DNA of 7,442 bases, taken from assembly GCA_023250385.1 (NCBI GenBank), contig JAHFAU010000097.1, forward strand, positions 1 through 7,442, given 5' to 3'. Below the pieces are notes generated by a model. That model made no database searches and was not told the DNA's origin. It saw only the letters and a list, made by a program, of their open reading frames with translations. Numbering within the stretch: the first letter of the stretch is position 1; each line of letters opens with the position of its first letter. The position numbers and the translations under genes were made by a program. The DNA is from Anaerolineales bacterium. Lineage in GTDB: Bacteria; Chloroflexota; Anaerolineae; Anaerolineales; E44-bin32. Of this stretch, positions 1-6,430 are shown in pieces.

Positions 1-770
1 ATACTGCGGGTGAGGGCCATGAACAGGGCGGCCCCCATCCCCTTGTCGGTCACGTCGGCGATGACCAGGCCGAGCCCTCCCTTGCCATGCGGAACAAAGT
101 CATAGAAGTCGCCGGCCACCTCCCGGGCTGGAAGCCAACTGGCGGAGAATTGCCAGCCCGCGAGTTCCGGAACTTTCTCCGGAATGAGGCTGGTCTGCAC
201 CCGGCGGGCCATCGACAGCTCACGCTCCATGCGTCCCTTGTCGACGGCCACCTGATACAGTCGAGCGTTCTCAATGGCGGTGGCTGCACTGGAGGCGATC
301 GCATTGAGCAATTCCAGATCCGCCGAGCGGAAGATCCCGGCGTGCAGCCGGTTGTCCACGTAAATGGCGCCCAGGATTCGCTCCTTGACCCGGAGCGGCG
401 CACAGAGGATCGAGCGGAGACCCAGGCTCATGACGCTCTGCCGGGACATGAAGCGTTCGTCTTGCAGTGCGTCGCTGGTCAGCAGTCCTTCGCCGCTGCC
501 CACGACGCTTTCGACCACGCCCCGCGAGATCTGAAACTCCGGCTGGTCGAGGGTCTCCTGGACCATGCCGCGGGCGGCGCGGAAGTCGAGCCGGCCCTCA
601 TCGGTCCGGAGCACGACGAAGCCTCGCTCGGCATGGATGGCGGCAATCACTTCGTCCATCACCGTGTTCAACACATCCTCCAAGTCCAGGGAGGAGTTGA
701 ACGTTTTGGAAAGCTGGTAGACCAGCGCCAACCGGTCGGCGGTCAGTTTGGAAGAAGGATCGGTCGCCAT
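1..770 (-). CDS. GAF domain / SpoIIE-type (PP2C) serine phosphatase, 3'-truncated by window edge
   Basis: The 256 visible residues, read leftward from the ATG at 770, begin MATDPSSKLTADRLALVYQL; the C-terminus lies outside the window. Residues about 20-174 form a GAF sensor domain: an amphipathic helix with SLDLEDVL, then HAERGFVVL, the ILCAPLRVKERILGAIYVDN core (119-140), and the closing helix ending IENARLY (166-172). Residues 173-200 are a charged linker helix containing ERELSMARRVQTSLIP, typical of RsbU-like proteins. The PP2C/SpoIIE domain starts near 203 with VAGDFYDF (218-225) and IADVTDKGMGAALFMALTR (237-255). D221 and D239 match the first metal-binding aspartates of the family. Family knowledge says such proteins dephosphorylate phosphoserine on anti-sigma-factor antagonists in response to a ligand or partner. 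The ligand here is unknown. No Shine-Dalgarno precedes the ATG, and a TTG farther upstream in frame is a weaker start. An in-frame stop lies just above it. The family call is secure; the pathway is inferred. Confidence 0.93.
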   Translation of the reverse strand, partial: MATDPSSKLTADRLALVYQLSKTFNSSLDLEDVLNTVMDEVIAAIHAERGFVVLRTDEGRLDFRAARGMVQETLDQPEFQISRGVVESVVGSGEGLLTSDALQDERFMSRQSVMSLGLRSILCAPLRVKERILGAIYVDNRLHAGIFRSADLELLNAIASSAATAIENARLYQVAVDKGRMERELSMARRVQTSLIPEKVPELAGWQFSASWLPAREVAGDFYDFVPHGKGGLGLVIADVTDKGMGAALFMALTRS

Positions 771-785
771 GGTCGAAAGTTGAAA

Positions 786-810
786 ATGATGCTTGGGTCG
801 CAAGCATCAT
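786..810. repeat. Perfect 10-bp inverted repeat in the leader of the GAF-SpoIIE gene
   Basis: ATGATGCTTG (786-795) and CAAGCATCAT (801-810) are exact reverse complements separated by the 5-nt loop GGTCG. The element lies between the minus-strand promoter (869-897) and the ATG at 770, leaving 15 nt to the start codon. In the minus-strand transcript it would form a stable hairpin followed by UUU. It could therefore be a 5'-UTR hairpin, a weak attenuator or a dimeric-repressor operator. The sequence shows the symmetry only; the role is inferred. Confidence 0.7.
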
Positions 811-868
811 GGGTTGTCATCAGTCGATCCAGTAGGTGCAAACGGAGCGGAAGTCGTTGGCATGAGAG

Positions 869-897
869 ACTATAACCGCCCTTCCAGCGGTTGACAA
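869..897 (-). promoter_or_regulatory. Sigma70-like promoter for the GAF-SpoIIE gene
   Basis: Read on the minus strand, TTGTCA (897-892) and TATAGT (874-869) each match the -35 and -10 consensus at 5 of 6 positions, with an optimal 17-bp spacer. Transcription would start near 862, giving a leader of roughly 90 nt that carries the inverted repeat at 786-810. The -35 box sits in an imperfect palindrome, CGgTTGaCAAgCG on the plus strand (888-900), which could allow a repressor to overlap it. This is prediction from sequence alone. Confidence 0.6.
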
Positions 898-966
898 GCG
901 TTGAGCTTGGAGCGGGTGCTTAGACGCGTATCGGCGCCCGCAAACGGCAGTTCGAATCCCCAAGGT

Positions 967-972
967 TATAAT
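967..972 (+). promoter_or_regulatory. TATAAT -10 box for a leaderless E1 transcript
   Basis: A perfect TATAAT ends 7 nt before the ATG at 980. Standard -10 geometry puts the transcription start at 979-980, on or next to the start codon, so the mRNA would have no leader. This agrees with the lack of any Shine-Dalgarno sequence before the gene. No good -35 is visible at 16-18 bp spacing (the hexamer at 944-949 is acggca), and there is no extended TG motif. Leaderless genes with only a -10 element are known in several GC-rich phyla. Confidence 0.6.
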
Positions 973-979
973 CGGCCCG

Positions 980-3052
980 ATGGCCGAAAAGCAGGCAGTC
1001 GAGGCTCCAGTCAAGCGGGTGACCGCCTTTGATTGGACTGAAGTGGCCCGGCTGATGCTGCGTTCGCGGGCGCTCGACGAACTGGAAGAGGCCGAACTGG
1101 CACCGAGCGGCGAGGTGCCCTACCAATTCTCCGCCAAAGGCCACGAGCTGGCCCAGGTCCTGTTGGCGCTCAGCCTGGACCATCCCCACGACGCGGCGGG
1201 CGTGTACTACCGCTCGCGGCCGTTCGTGTTAAGCGTCGGGCTGACGCTGGAGGAGGCGCTGGCTGCCGGGATGGGAAAGCCCCACAGTCCTTCTGAGGGC
1301 CGGGACGTCGGGGTGGTGTTCTCGCTTCCGCCCCGCGGCGGCCCGACCGTGCTGCCCGCCTCCGGCGATGTCGGTGCGCAGTTCACACCGGTAGCCGGCT
1401 GGGCCCAGGCCATCCGCTATCGAGTCGAGGTCCTGGGCGAGCCGGAGTGGGAGGGGGCCCTGGCGGTTGCCCTGGGGGGAGATGGCTCGGTGGCGACCAA
1501 CGGATTTTGGGCTGCCCTGACCATTGCTTCAACCCTTCGGCTGCCGATGCTGTTCTTCATCGAGGACAACGGATACGGGATCTCGGTGCCCGGCACACTG
1601 CAGACACCTGGCGGGAACATCGCTGAGAACCTGGCCTCGTTCCGGAATCTGCTCAGCCTGAGCGGAAGCGGGTTCGATCCGGCCCGGACTCCGGACCTGA
1701 TTCAGGAGGCGGTCCAATACGTGCGGGCGGGTTCCGGGCCTTGTCTGCTACACCTGCGGGTGCCGCGGCTGTCGGGACACACGTTTATCGACAATCAGGC
1801 CTACCGGAGTCAGGCGGAGCTGCAGGCGGAGCGCGAGCGGGATCCGCTGCTGGGACTGGATCCGGTCCTGGGCTCCGCCAGCCTTCGCTCCTTGCAGGCC
1901 GAGGCGGAGGCGGAGCTGCGGGAAGCGCTGGAGCGAGCCAGGCAGCTGCCGGAACCGGATGCGGCAGCGATTGCCGAGCACCTATTCTTCGCAGGCGTGC
2001 CGCAACAGGTCGGCGGGTTATTGCCGGAGCTGGGCCCGCGAACGCTCCCCACGCCCCGGCCGGCGCCGAGCTCCGGGCCGCGGGTCAATCTGATCGACGC
2101 GGTCCGGGGAGTTCTGGAGCAGGAGTTGGAAGTGAACCCGCGGGCCTTGGTCTTTGGCGAGGATGTTGGCGTTAAGGGCGGCGTCCACGGCGCCACGGTT
2201 GGGCTGCAGGAACATTTTGGAGCGGGGCGGGTGTTCGACACTTCGCTGTCGGAAGAGGGCATCATCGGCCGGGCGGTGGGCTTGGCGCTCGCCGGGCTGC
2301 TGCCGATCCCCGAGATCCAGTTCCGCAAGTACGCCGACCCGGCGACTGAGCAGCTCAACGATTGCGGGACGATCCGCTGGCGCACCGCGGGAAAGTTTGC
2401 CGCGCCGTTGGTGGTCCGGATTCCAGTCGGTTATGGGAAGAAGAGCGGCGATCCCTGGCACTCGGTCACCGGCGAGGCTGTTTATGCCCACGCGCCGGGC
2501 TGGCGGCTGGCCTTCCCTTCCAACGCGGCCGACGCGGCCGGCTTGCTGCGGACCGCCTTGCGGGGCGAGGACCCCTGTTTCTTTTTTGAGCACCGGGCGC
2601 TGCTGGATGCTTCCGAGGCGCGCCGGCCGGATCCCGGACCCGATCACACCGTTCCCTTTGGCCGCGCCATCACGCTGACCGAAGGCGATGAGCTGACCCT
2701 GGTGACCTGGGGCGCGATGGTGTACCCGGCAACCGCAGCCGCGGGCGGATTCGCCGGCCGGGTGGAGCTGATCGACTTGCGAACGATCAGCCCGTGGGAC
2801 CAGGAGGCGGTGCTGGCATCAGTGCGCAAGACCGGCCGCTGCCTGGTAGTGCATGAGGACAGCTGGACCGCCGGTTTCGGAAGCGAGATCCTGGCCACCC
2901 TCGCCGAGGCGGCCTTCTTTGGGCTGGACGCCCCGCTGCGCCGGATCGCGGTTCGAGACGTGCCGATCCCCTACAGCGTCGGCCTGATGAGGGCGGTGCT
3001 TCCCAACACCGAGCAGATTGCAGCGGCGATCGCAGATCTGCTGGCGTTCTAA
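980..3052 (+). CDS. 2-oxoacid dehydrogenase E1 component, alpha and beta subunits fused
   Basis: This 690-residue protein joins the two E1 subunits that decarboxylate a 2-oxoacid with thiamine diphosphate and pass the acyl group to the lipoyl E2 core. Residues about 20-335 are the alpha half: FSAKGHELAQVL (50-61), VYYRSRPF (75-82), the thiamine-diphosphate motif GDG (167-169) running to EDNGYGIS (195-202), and GHTFIDNQAYRS (266-277). A Pro-rich linker (about 340-367) leads to the beta half from VNLIDAV (369): LVFGEDVG (390-397), FDTSLSEEGIIG (419-430) with the expected cofactor-activating Glu, IPEIQF (443-448), HSVTGEAVYAHAPGW (494-508), and a transketolase C-terminal domain (about 555-690) with RVELIDLRTISPWD (594-607). 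Subunits are usually separate genes; fused forms of about 650-700 residues are known in some phyla. The first Asn of the usual NN pair is Asp196. The substrate (pyruvate or branched-chain) cannot be decided. No E2 or E3 gene is in the window. pepF follows after 26 bp, probably in the same operon. Confidence 0.93.
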   Translation: MAEKQAVEAPVKRVTAFDWTEVARLMLRSRALDELEEAELAPSGEVPYQFSAKGHELAQVLLALSLDHPHDAAGVYYRSRPFVLSVGLTLEEALAAGMGKPHSPSEGRDVGVVFSLPPRGGPTVLPASGDVGAQFTPVAGWAQAIRYRVEVLGEPEWEGALAVALGGDGSVATNGFWAALTIASTLRLPMLFFIEDNGYGISVPGTLQTPGGNIAENLASFRNLLSLSGSGFDPARTPDLIQEAVQYVRAGSGPCLLHLRVPRLSGHTFIDNQAYRSQAELQAERERDPLLGLDPVLGSASLRSLQAEAEAELREALERARQLPEPDAAAIAEHLFFAGVPQQVGGLLPELGPRTLPTPRPAPSSGPRVNLIDAVRGVLEQELEVNPRALVFGEDVGVKGGVHGATVGLQEHFGAGRVFDTSLSEEGIIGRAVGLALAGLLPIPEIQFRKYADPATEQLNDCGTIRWRTAGKFAAPLVVRIPVGYGKKSGDPWHSVTGEAVYAHAPGWRLAFPSNAADAAGLLRTALRGEDPCFFFEHRALLDASEARRPDPGPDHTVPFGRAITLTEGDELTLVTWGAMVYPATAAAGGFAGRVELIDLRTISPWDQEAVLASVRKTGRCLVVHEDSWTAGFGSEILATLAEAAFFGLDAPLRRIAVRDVPIPYSVGLMRAVLPNTEQIAAAIADLLAF

Positions 3053-3067
3053 ATCCACCCCGCAGGC

Positions 3068-3076
3068 GAGAGAGGA
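3068..3076 (+). promoter_or_regulatory. Ribosome binding site of pepF
   Basis: The purine run GAGAGAGGA ends 2 nt before the ATG at 3079; its GAGAG portion is 6 nt away. It supports the start at 3079 over the in-frame ATG 12 codons downstream, which has no purine-rich site before it. Confidence 0.6.
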
Positions 3077-3078
3077 AC

Positions 3079-4944
3079 ATGCCAACCGAAGTTCGCGAAC
3101 GGACTCACATCCCGATGCAATTCACCTGGAACGCCGAGAGCGTGTTCGCCAACCCGAAAGACTGGGAGACCGAGTTCAAGTCCCTCGGCCCGGAGCTGGA
3201 AGGTCTGAATGAGTATCATGGCCGGCTGGCGCAGGGCCCTTCCACGCTGCTGGCGGCGCTTGAGCGGCTGCAGCAGCTGCTCGCCCGAGCCTGGAAGCTC
3301 CTGAACTATGCCGCGATCTCGTATGCGGTGGACACCCGCCAGCCGGAAGCCGCCCAGCGGCAGGGGCGGGCCGAGGGTATCTTTGCCCATGCGACGGCTG
3401 CAGGCGCATTCGTCAATCCGGAGCTGCTTGCGATCGGTGAGGCGAAGCTCAGGGAATGGATGCGGGCGGAGCCGCGGCTGGTTCTTTACGATCATTACCT
3501 CACCGACCTTTTCCGTATCCAGCAGCACGTCCGCTCTGCAGAGATCGAGGAATTGCTTGGCCGGGTGATGGATCCCTTTCTGGCGGTCTACACGACGGTC
3601 TCGGCCTTAGTCGATTCGGATTTCCAGTTTCGGCCGGCCATATCGTCGGAGGGTCGCGAGCTTCCCGTGAACCAGGGCAACGTGGACACCCTGCTTCGGG
3701 AGCCGGATCGGGAGGTCCGGCGCACCGCCTGGGAGAGCTATGCCGATACCTACCTGGGCTACAAGAACACCCTGGCGAACAATCTGGCAGCCTCTATCCG
3801 GCAGAACGTGTTTCTCATGCGGGCCCGGAGGCACGCCTCCAGCCTGGAAAAAGCGCTCTTCAAGGACAATATTCCCGAGTCGGTCTTCCACAACTTGATC
3901 GAGACCTTTCGCAGCCACCTCGGTACCTGGCATCGCTACTGGAAGGTCCGGCGGGCGGCGCTGGGGGTGGAGCAGCTCCAGCCCTACGACGTCTGGGCGC
4001 CGCTAACCGACAGTCCGCCAGCCGTTACCTATCCGCAGGCGGTGGACTGGGTGTGCGAGGGGTTGAGGCCGCTGGGAGATGAATACGTCGAAAAGATGCG
4101 CAGGGCCTGCCTGGAGGAGCGTTGGGTGGATGTGTACCCCAACCTGGGCAAGCGCCAGGGGGCCTTCTCCTTCGGATCGCCCGGCACTCACCCGTTTGTC
4201 GTGATGAGCTTTGCCGACGATGTCTCCGGCCTCAGCACCCTGGCCCACGAGCTCGGGCATTCGATGCATTCATATCTCGCCTGGCAGCACCAGCCTCTGA
4301 TTTACTCCGATTACTCGATCTTCGCAGCCGAGGTCGCCTCGAATTTCCATCAGGCGATGCTGCGGGCGCATCTGCTGCAGAACAACTCCGATGTCAAGCT
4401 GCAGATCGCGATCATCGAGGACGCGATGGATAACTTTCACCGCTACTTCCTGATCATGCCCACCCTGGCTCGCTTTGAGCTGGAGATCCACCAGCGGGTC
4501 GAACGGGGCGAAGGCTTTAGCCCGGAGGGGTTGGTCGATTTGATGGCCGATCTATTCGCGGAGCCATTCGGGAGTGAGATGGAACTCGACCGGCCGCGGG
4601 TCGGCATCACCTGGGCCCAGTTTCTCCATCTTTATCAGGATTACTATGTCTATCAATACGCCACCGGGATCGCCGGAGCGCACGCGCTGGCCGCCCGCAT
4701 ACTGGAGGGGGAGACCGGCGCGGCGGAGGCCTATTTGGAATTCCTCAAGGCCGGAGCCTCGCTCTATCCATTGGACGCCCTGCGGGCGGCCGGGGTGGAT
4801 TTGAGCTCGCCAGAGCCGGTCGAGCGGACGTTCAAGATGCTCGATGATCTGGTAGATCGGCTGGCCAAGCTGACCGGCGTGGCGGAGGCGGTTGCCCAGT
4901 CAGGTACCCAAGGGTCGGTTTCGCAACGGCGAATTCTCCCCTAG
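3079..4944 (+). CDS. pepF: Oligoendopeptidase F, M3 family zinc metallopeptidase
   Basis: This 621-residue protein, close to the usual 600 or so, is a cytoplasmic zinc peptidase that cleaves short oligopeptides. Family members recycle peptides and trim signal-peptide fragments. The N-terminus RTHIPMQFTWNAESVF (8-23) fits the family opening. A helical domain follows, with LPVNQGNVDTLLREPDREVRRTAWE (195-219 region) and then the catalytic domain: KRQGAFSFG (358-366), FVVMSFADDVSGLSTLAHELGHSMHS (373-398 region). H390, E391 and H394 form the HEXXH zinc site and E418 in SIFAAEVASNF is the third ligand, 28 residues after H390 as expected. YYVYQYATGIAGAHALA (522-538) is the conserved C-terminal substrate-side segment with tyrosines. 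No signal peptide or membrane segment is visible. The first of two candidate starts is preferred because of its ribosome binding site. It lies 26 bp after the E1 gene and 29 bp before the lipoprotein gene. All active-site residues are present. Confidence 0.95.
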   Translation: MPTEVRERTHIPMQFTWNAESVFANPKDWETEFKSLGPELEGLNEYHGRLAQGPSTLLAALERLQQLLARAWKLLNYAAISYAVDTRQPEAAQRQGRAEGIFAHATAAGAFVNPELLAIGEAKLREWMRAEPRLVLYDHYLTDLFRIQQHVRSAEIEELLGRVMDPFLAVYTTVSALVDSDFQFRPAISSEGRELPVNQGNVDTLLREPDREVRRTAWESYADTYLGYKNTLANNLAASIRQNVFLMRARRHASSLEKALFKDNIPESVFHNLIETFRSHLGTWHRYWKVRRAALGVEQLQPYDVWAPLTDSPPAVTYPQAVDWVCEGLRPLGDEYVEKMRRACLEERWVDVYPNLGKRQGAFSFGSPGTHPFVVMSFADDVSGLSTLAHELGHSMHSYLAWQHQPLIYSDYSIFAAEVASNFHQAMLRAHLLQNNSDVKLQIAIIEDAMDNFHRYFLIMPTLARFELEIHQRVERGEGFSPEGLVDLMADLFAEPFGSEMELDRPRVGITWAQFLHLYQDYYVYQYATGIAGAHALAARILEGETGAAEAYLEFLKAGASLYPLDALRAAGVDLSSPEPVERTFKMLDDLVDRLAKLTGVAEAVAQSGTQGSVSQRRILP

Positions 4945-4961
4945 ACTGATCCCACGAAGCT

Positions 4962-4967
4962 GAGGGA
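4962..4967 (+). promoter_or_regulatory. Ribosome binding site of the lipoprotein gene
   Basis: GAGGGA lies 6 nt before the ATG at 4974, a good Shine-Dalgarno at normal spacing. It fixes the start so that the lipobox cysteine falls at residue 17. Confidence 0.65.
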
Positions 4968-4973
4968 CCGCTC

Positions 4974-6239
4974 ATGATCCGAATAGCATCCGCCATCGGC
5001 ATCCTCACGTTGTTGTCGGCCTGCAACTTGCCGTTCGGCGCCGGCCAGGCCCCGGAGGGCGTGGCGACCCCGGTCGAGGCCGAGCCAGTTGCGACAGCCG
5101 AGGCCATCGGCCCGGCCCCCCAACTACTGCCGACCGAGGTCACCGAACCAACTCAAGAGCCGCTGGGCGCGGCGATCGTTCATTTCGAGCCGGGCACCCA
5201 GTTCATCGTGACCACGATCCAAATGACAAACCAGAACCTGGGCTGGGGGATCGGAGGGCTAGAGGGCGCCTCCGACCACGTGCTGCGCACCGGCGATGGT
5301 GGGAGTGCCTGGCGCGACGTGACTCCGCCAGAGCCGGTGCCAACAGAGGGCGAGCCGGACAAAGCTGCAGCGGGTTATTTCTTGGACTCCCAGGTCGGCT
5401 GGGTGACCTACTACCCGGCCAGCCTGGAGCCTACTCCCGGGCAATTGCGGGTCTGGTCCACTCAGGACGGTGGGGAGAGCTGGACGGCCAGCCAGCCGGT
5501 CGAACTCGAGTTCTTGGGGAGCACCGACTTCCCGCCGCTCGTCGGATTTGAAGATACGGAGAGCGGTTGGCTCCTGGCCCGCAGCGGCCCGGCCGGGATG
5601 CACCGATATCCGGTCTACTTGCTGCGCACCGCGGACGGCGGTCGGACTTGGGAGATCGCCATCGATCCCTTCGTCGGAGGGCTGCAGAGCTGCGAAAAGA
5701 GTGGGATTGTGTTCGCCGATCGGCTCACCGGCTGGGTCACCGTCGCCGAGTGCCCGGTGACCGCTCCGGAGCTTTCGGTCACACACGACGGCGGTCGGAC
5801 CTGGGAGTCCGCCCCACTCCCGCCTCCGGAGAAGCGGCCTACCCTCTTTGAGACCGAGCTGTGTGAGGGACACTCGCCGCAACTTCTGTCCCCGACCGAG
5901 GGCGCGCTGGCCGTGAGCTGCAGCACCGGTCTGCTGTTGAACTACTTCTATCGGACCGAGGACGGCGGGCAGACCTGGCAAAGTACCTTGTACCCCGGCG
6001 GAACGCTCTGGTTGTCCGGCCCACGGACCGCCTTCGCGCTCGGACAGAAGATCTACAAGACGGACGACGGGGGTCAGACTTGGGAGTTCATCAAGACCGT
6101 CCAGTGGGACGGCCAGTTCAGCTTCGTCAACGATCAGGTCGGCTGGGCGGTGGCCCGGTCCGGCGATGCGATTGCGTTGGTCACAACCACCGACGGAGCA
6201 GTCAACTGGCACCTGCTCAAACCCACCATCGCGCCCTAA
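4974..6239 (+). CDS. Secreted lipoprotein with seven Asp-box (BNR/Ycf48-like) repeats, probable beta-propeller
   Basis: This 421-residue protein starts with a short lipoprotein signal, MIRIASAIGILTLLSAC, whose lipobox LSAC places the lipidated cysteine at 17. A Pro/Thr/Glu/Ala-rich tether (about 22-65) follows. The rest is built from repeats with an Asp box ((S/T)xDGGxxW) at 106-113, 163-170, 219-226, 270-277, 328-335, 363-370 and 405-412; the last is degenerate (TTDGAVNW). Five blades also carry an upstream GW (90-91, 142-143, 198-199, 253-254, 390-391). Spacing is 51-58 residues for the first five boxes, then 35 and 42. This pattern fits a sialidase-fold or Ycf48-type beta-propeller on the outer face of the membrane. 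Four cysteines outside the lipobox (240, 260, 297, 316) could make disulfides. I see no FRIP motif or sialidase arginine triad, so a glycosidase role is not supported. Function is unknown; binding or scaffolding is a guess. Confidence 0.88.
   Translation: MIRIASAIGILTLLSACNLPFGAGQAPEGVATPVEAEPVATAEAIGPAPQLLPTEVTEPTQEPLGAAIVHFEPGTQFIVTTIQMTNQNLGWGIGGLEGASDHVLRTGDGGSAWRDVTPPEPVPTEGEPDKAAAGYFLDSQVGWVTYYPASLEPTPGQLRVWSTQDGGESWTASQPVELEFLGSTDFPPLVGFEDTESGWLLARSGPAGMHRYPVYLLRTADGGRTWEIAIDPFVGGLQSCEKSGIVFADRLTGWVTVAECPVTAPELSVTHDGGRTWESAPLPPPEKRPTLFETELCEGHSPQLLSPTEGALAVSCSTGLLLNYFYRTEDGGQTWQSTLYPGGTLWLSGPRTAFALGQKIYKTDDGGQTWEFIKTVQWDGQFSFVNDQVGWAVARSGDAIALVTTTDGAVNWHLLKPTIAP
5289..6209 (+). repeat. 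Seven Asp-box coding repeats
   Basis: These are the seven Asp-box units of the lipoprotein gene, from codon 106 to codon 412. Three keep near-identical DNA as well as protein: the 21-bp segments at 5634-5654 and 5787-5807 differ at one base, and 6066-6086 differs from the first at two. This may reflect recent blade duplication or gene conversion, or simply constraint on DGGRTWE plus biased codon use. Confidence 0.7.
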
Positions 6240-6335
6240 GCACCCGTTGATTCACTGCCTTCGCGCCCGAAGGCCGCGTCGGGTCATCCCCCTCCGTCGC
6301 GCCTCGAGCCTCATCCTCTAAGCCCACTTCTCGCT

Positions 6336-6341
6336 TATACT
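6336..6341 (+). promoter_or_regulatory. Possible -10 box (TATACT) ahead of the ABC transporter operon
   Basis: TATACT matches the -10 consensus at 5 of 6 positions and stands out in a GC-rich gap. Initiation would be near 6348, giving a leader of about 83 nt that includes the hairpins at 6346-6358 and 6356-6381. No convincing -35 is present at 17 or 18 bp (6313-6318 atcctc). The assignment is tentative. Confidence 0.35.
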
Positions 6342-6355
6342 CCTAGGCCGCAGCG

Positions 6356-6389
6356 GCCCTCTCGCCTGGAGGGGAGAGGGCTTTACTTT
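6356..6389 (+). terminator. Rho-independent-terminator-like hairpin
   Basis: GCCCTCTC (6356-6363) pairs perfectly with GAGAGGGC (6374-6381). Two further inner C-G pairs (6365-6366 with 6371-6372) close a TGGA loop. The stem is followed by TTTACTTT (6382-6389), an interrupted T tract. It lies 117 bp after the lipoprotein stop and 42 bp before the ABC start, so it probably ends the E1-pepF-lipoprotein transcript. If the TATACT at 6336 is a real promoter, it would instead sit in the leader of the ABC operon as an attenuator. Confidence 0.6.
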
Positions 6390-6430
6390 GGCTGGGCGAC
6401 GGATTCGACCCGGCGATCGAGAGCGAGCGG

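Noticed and set aside
87..875. Long plus-strand open frame of 262 codons opposite the GAF-SpoIIE gene
   Set aside because: It is antisense to a gene with clear GAF and SpoIIE motifs, its translation shows no recognisable domain, and long antisense frames are common in GC-rich DNA.
891..896. Consensus TTGACA on the plus strand as a -35 for the E1 gene
   Set aside because: No -10-like hexamer lies 16-19 bp downstream, and the TATAAT at 967 is far too distant. The minus-strand reading of this site has a well-spaced TATAGT partner.
946..962. tRNA T-arm-like sequence (GTTCGAATCCCC)
   Set aside because: The flanking bases do not form a T stem, and there is no acceptor, D or anticodon arm upstream. 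It is neither a tRNA nor a convincing attachment-site remnant.
5259..6212. Minus-strand frame of 317 codons opposite the lipoprotein gene
   Set aside because: The opposite strand carries a lipobox, Asp boxes and a ribosome binding site; the antisense product shows no family features.
6266..6283. Small inverted repeat CCCGA/TCGGG just after the lipoprotein stop
   Set aside because: The stem is only 5 bp with an 8-nt loop and no T tract follows; chance is likely in GC-rich sequence.
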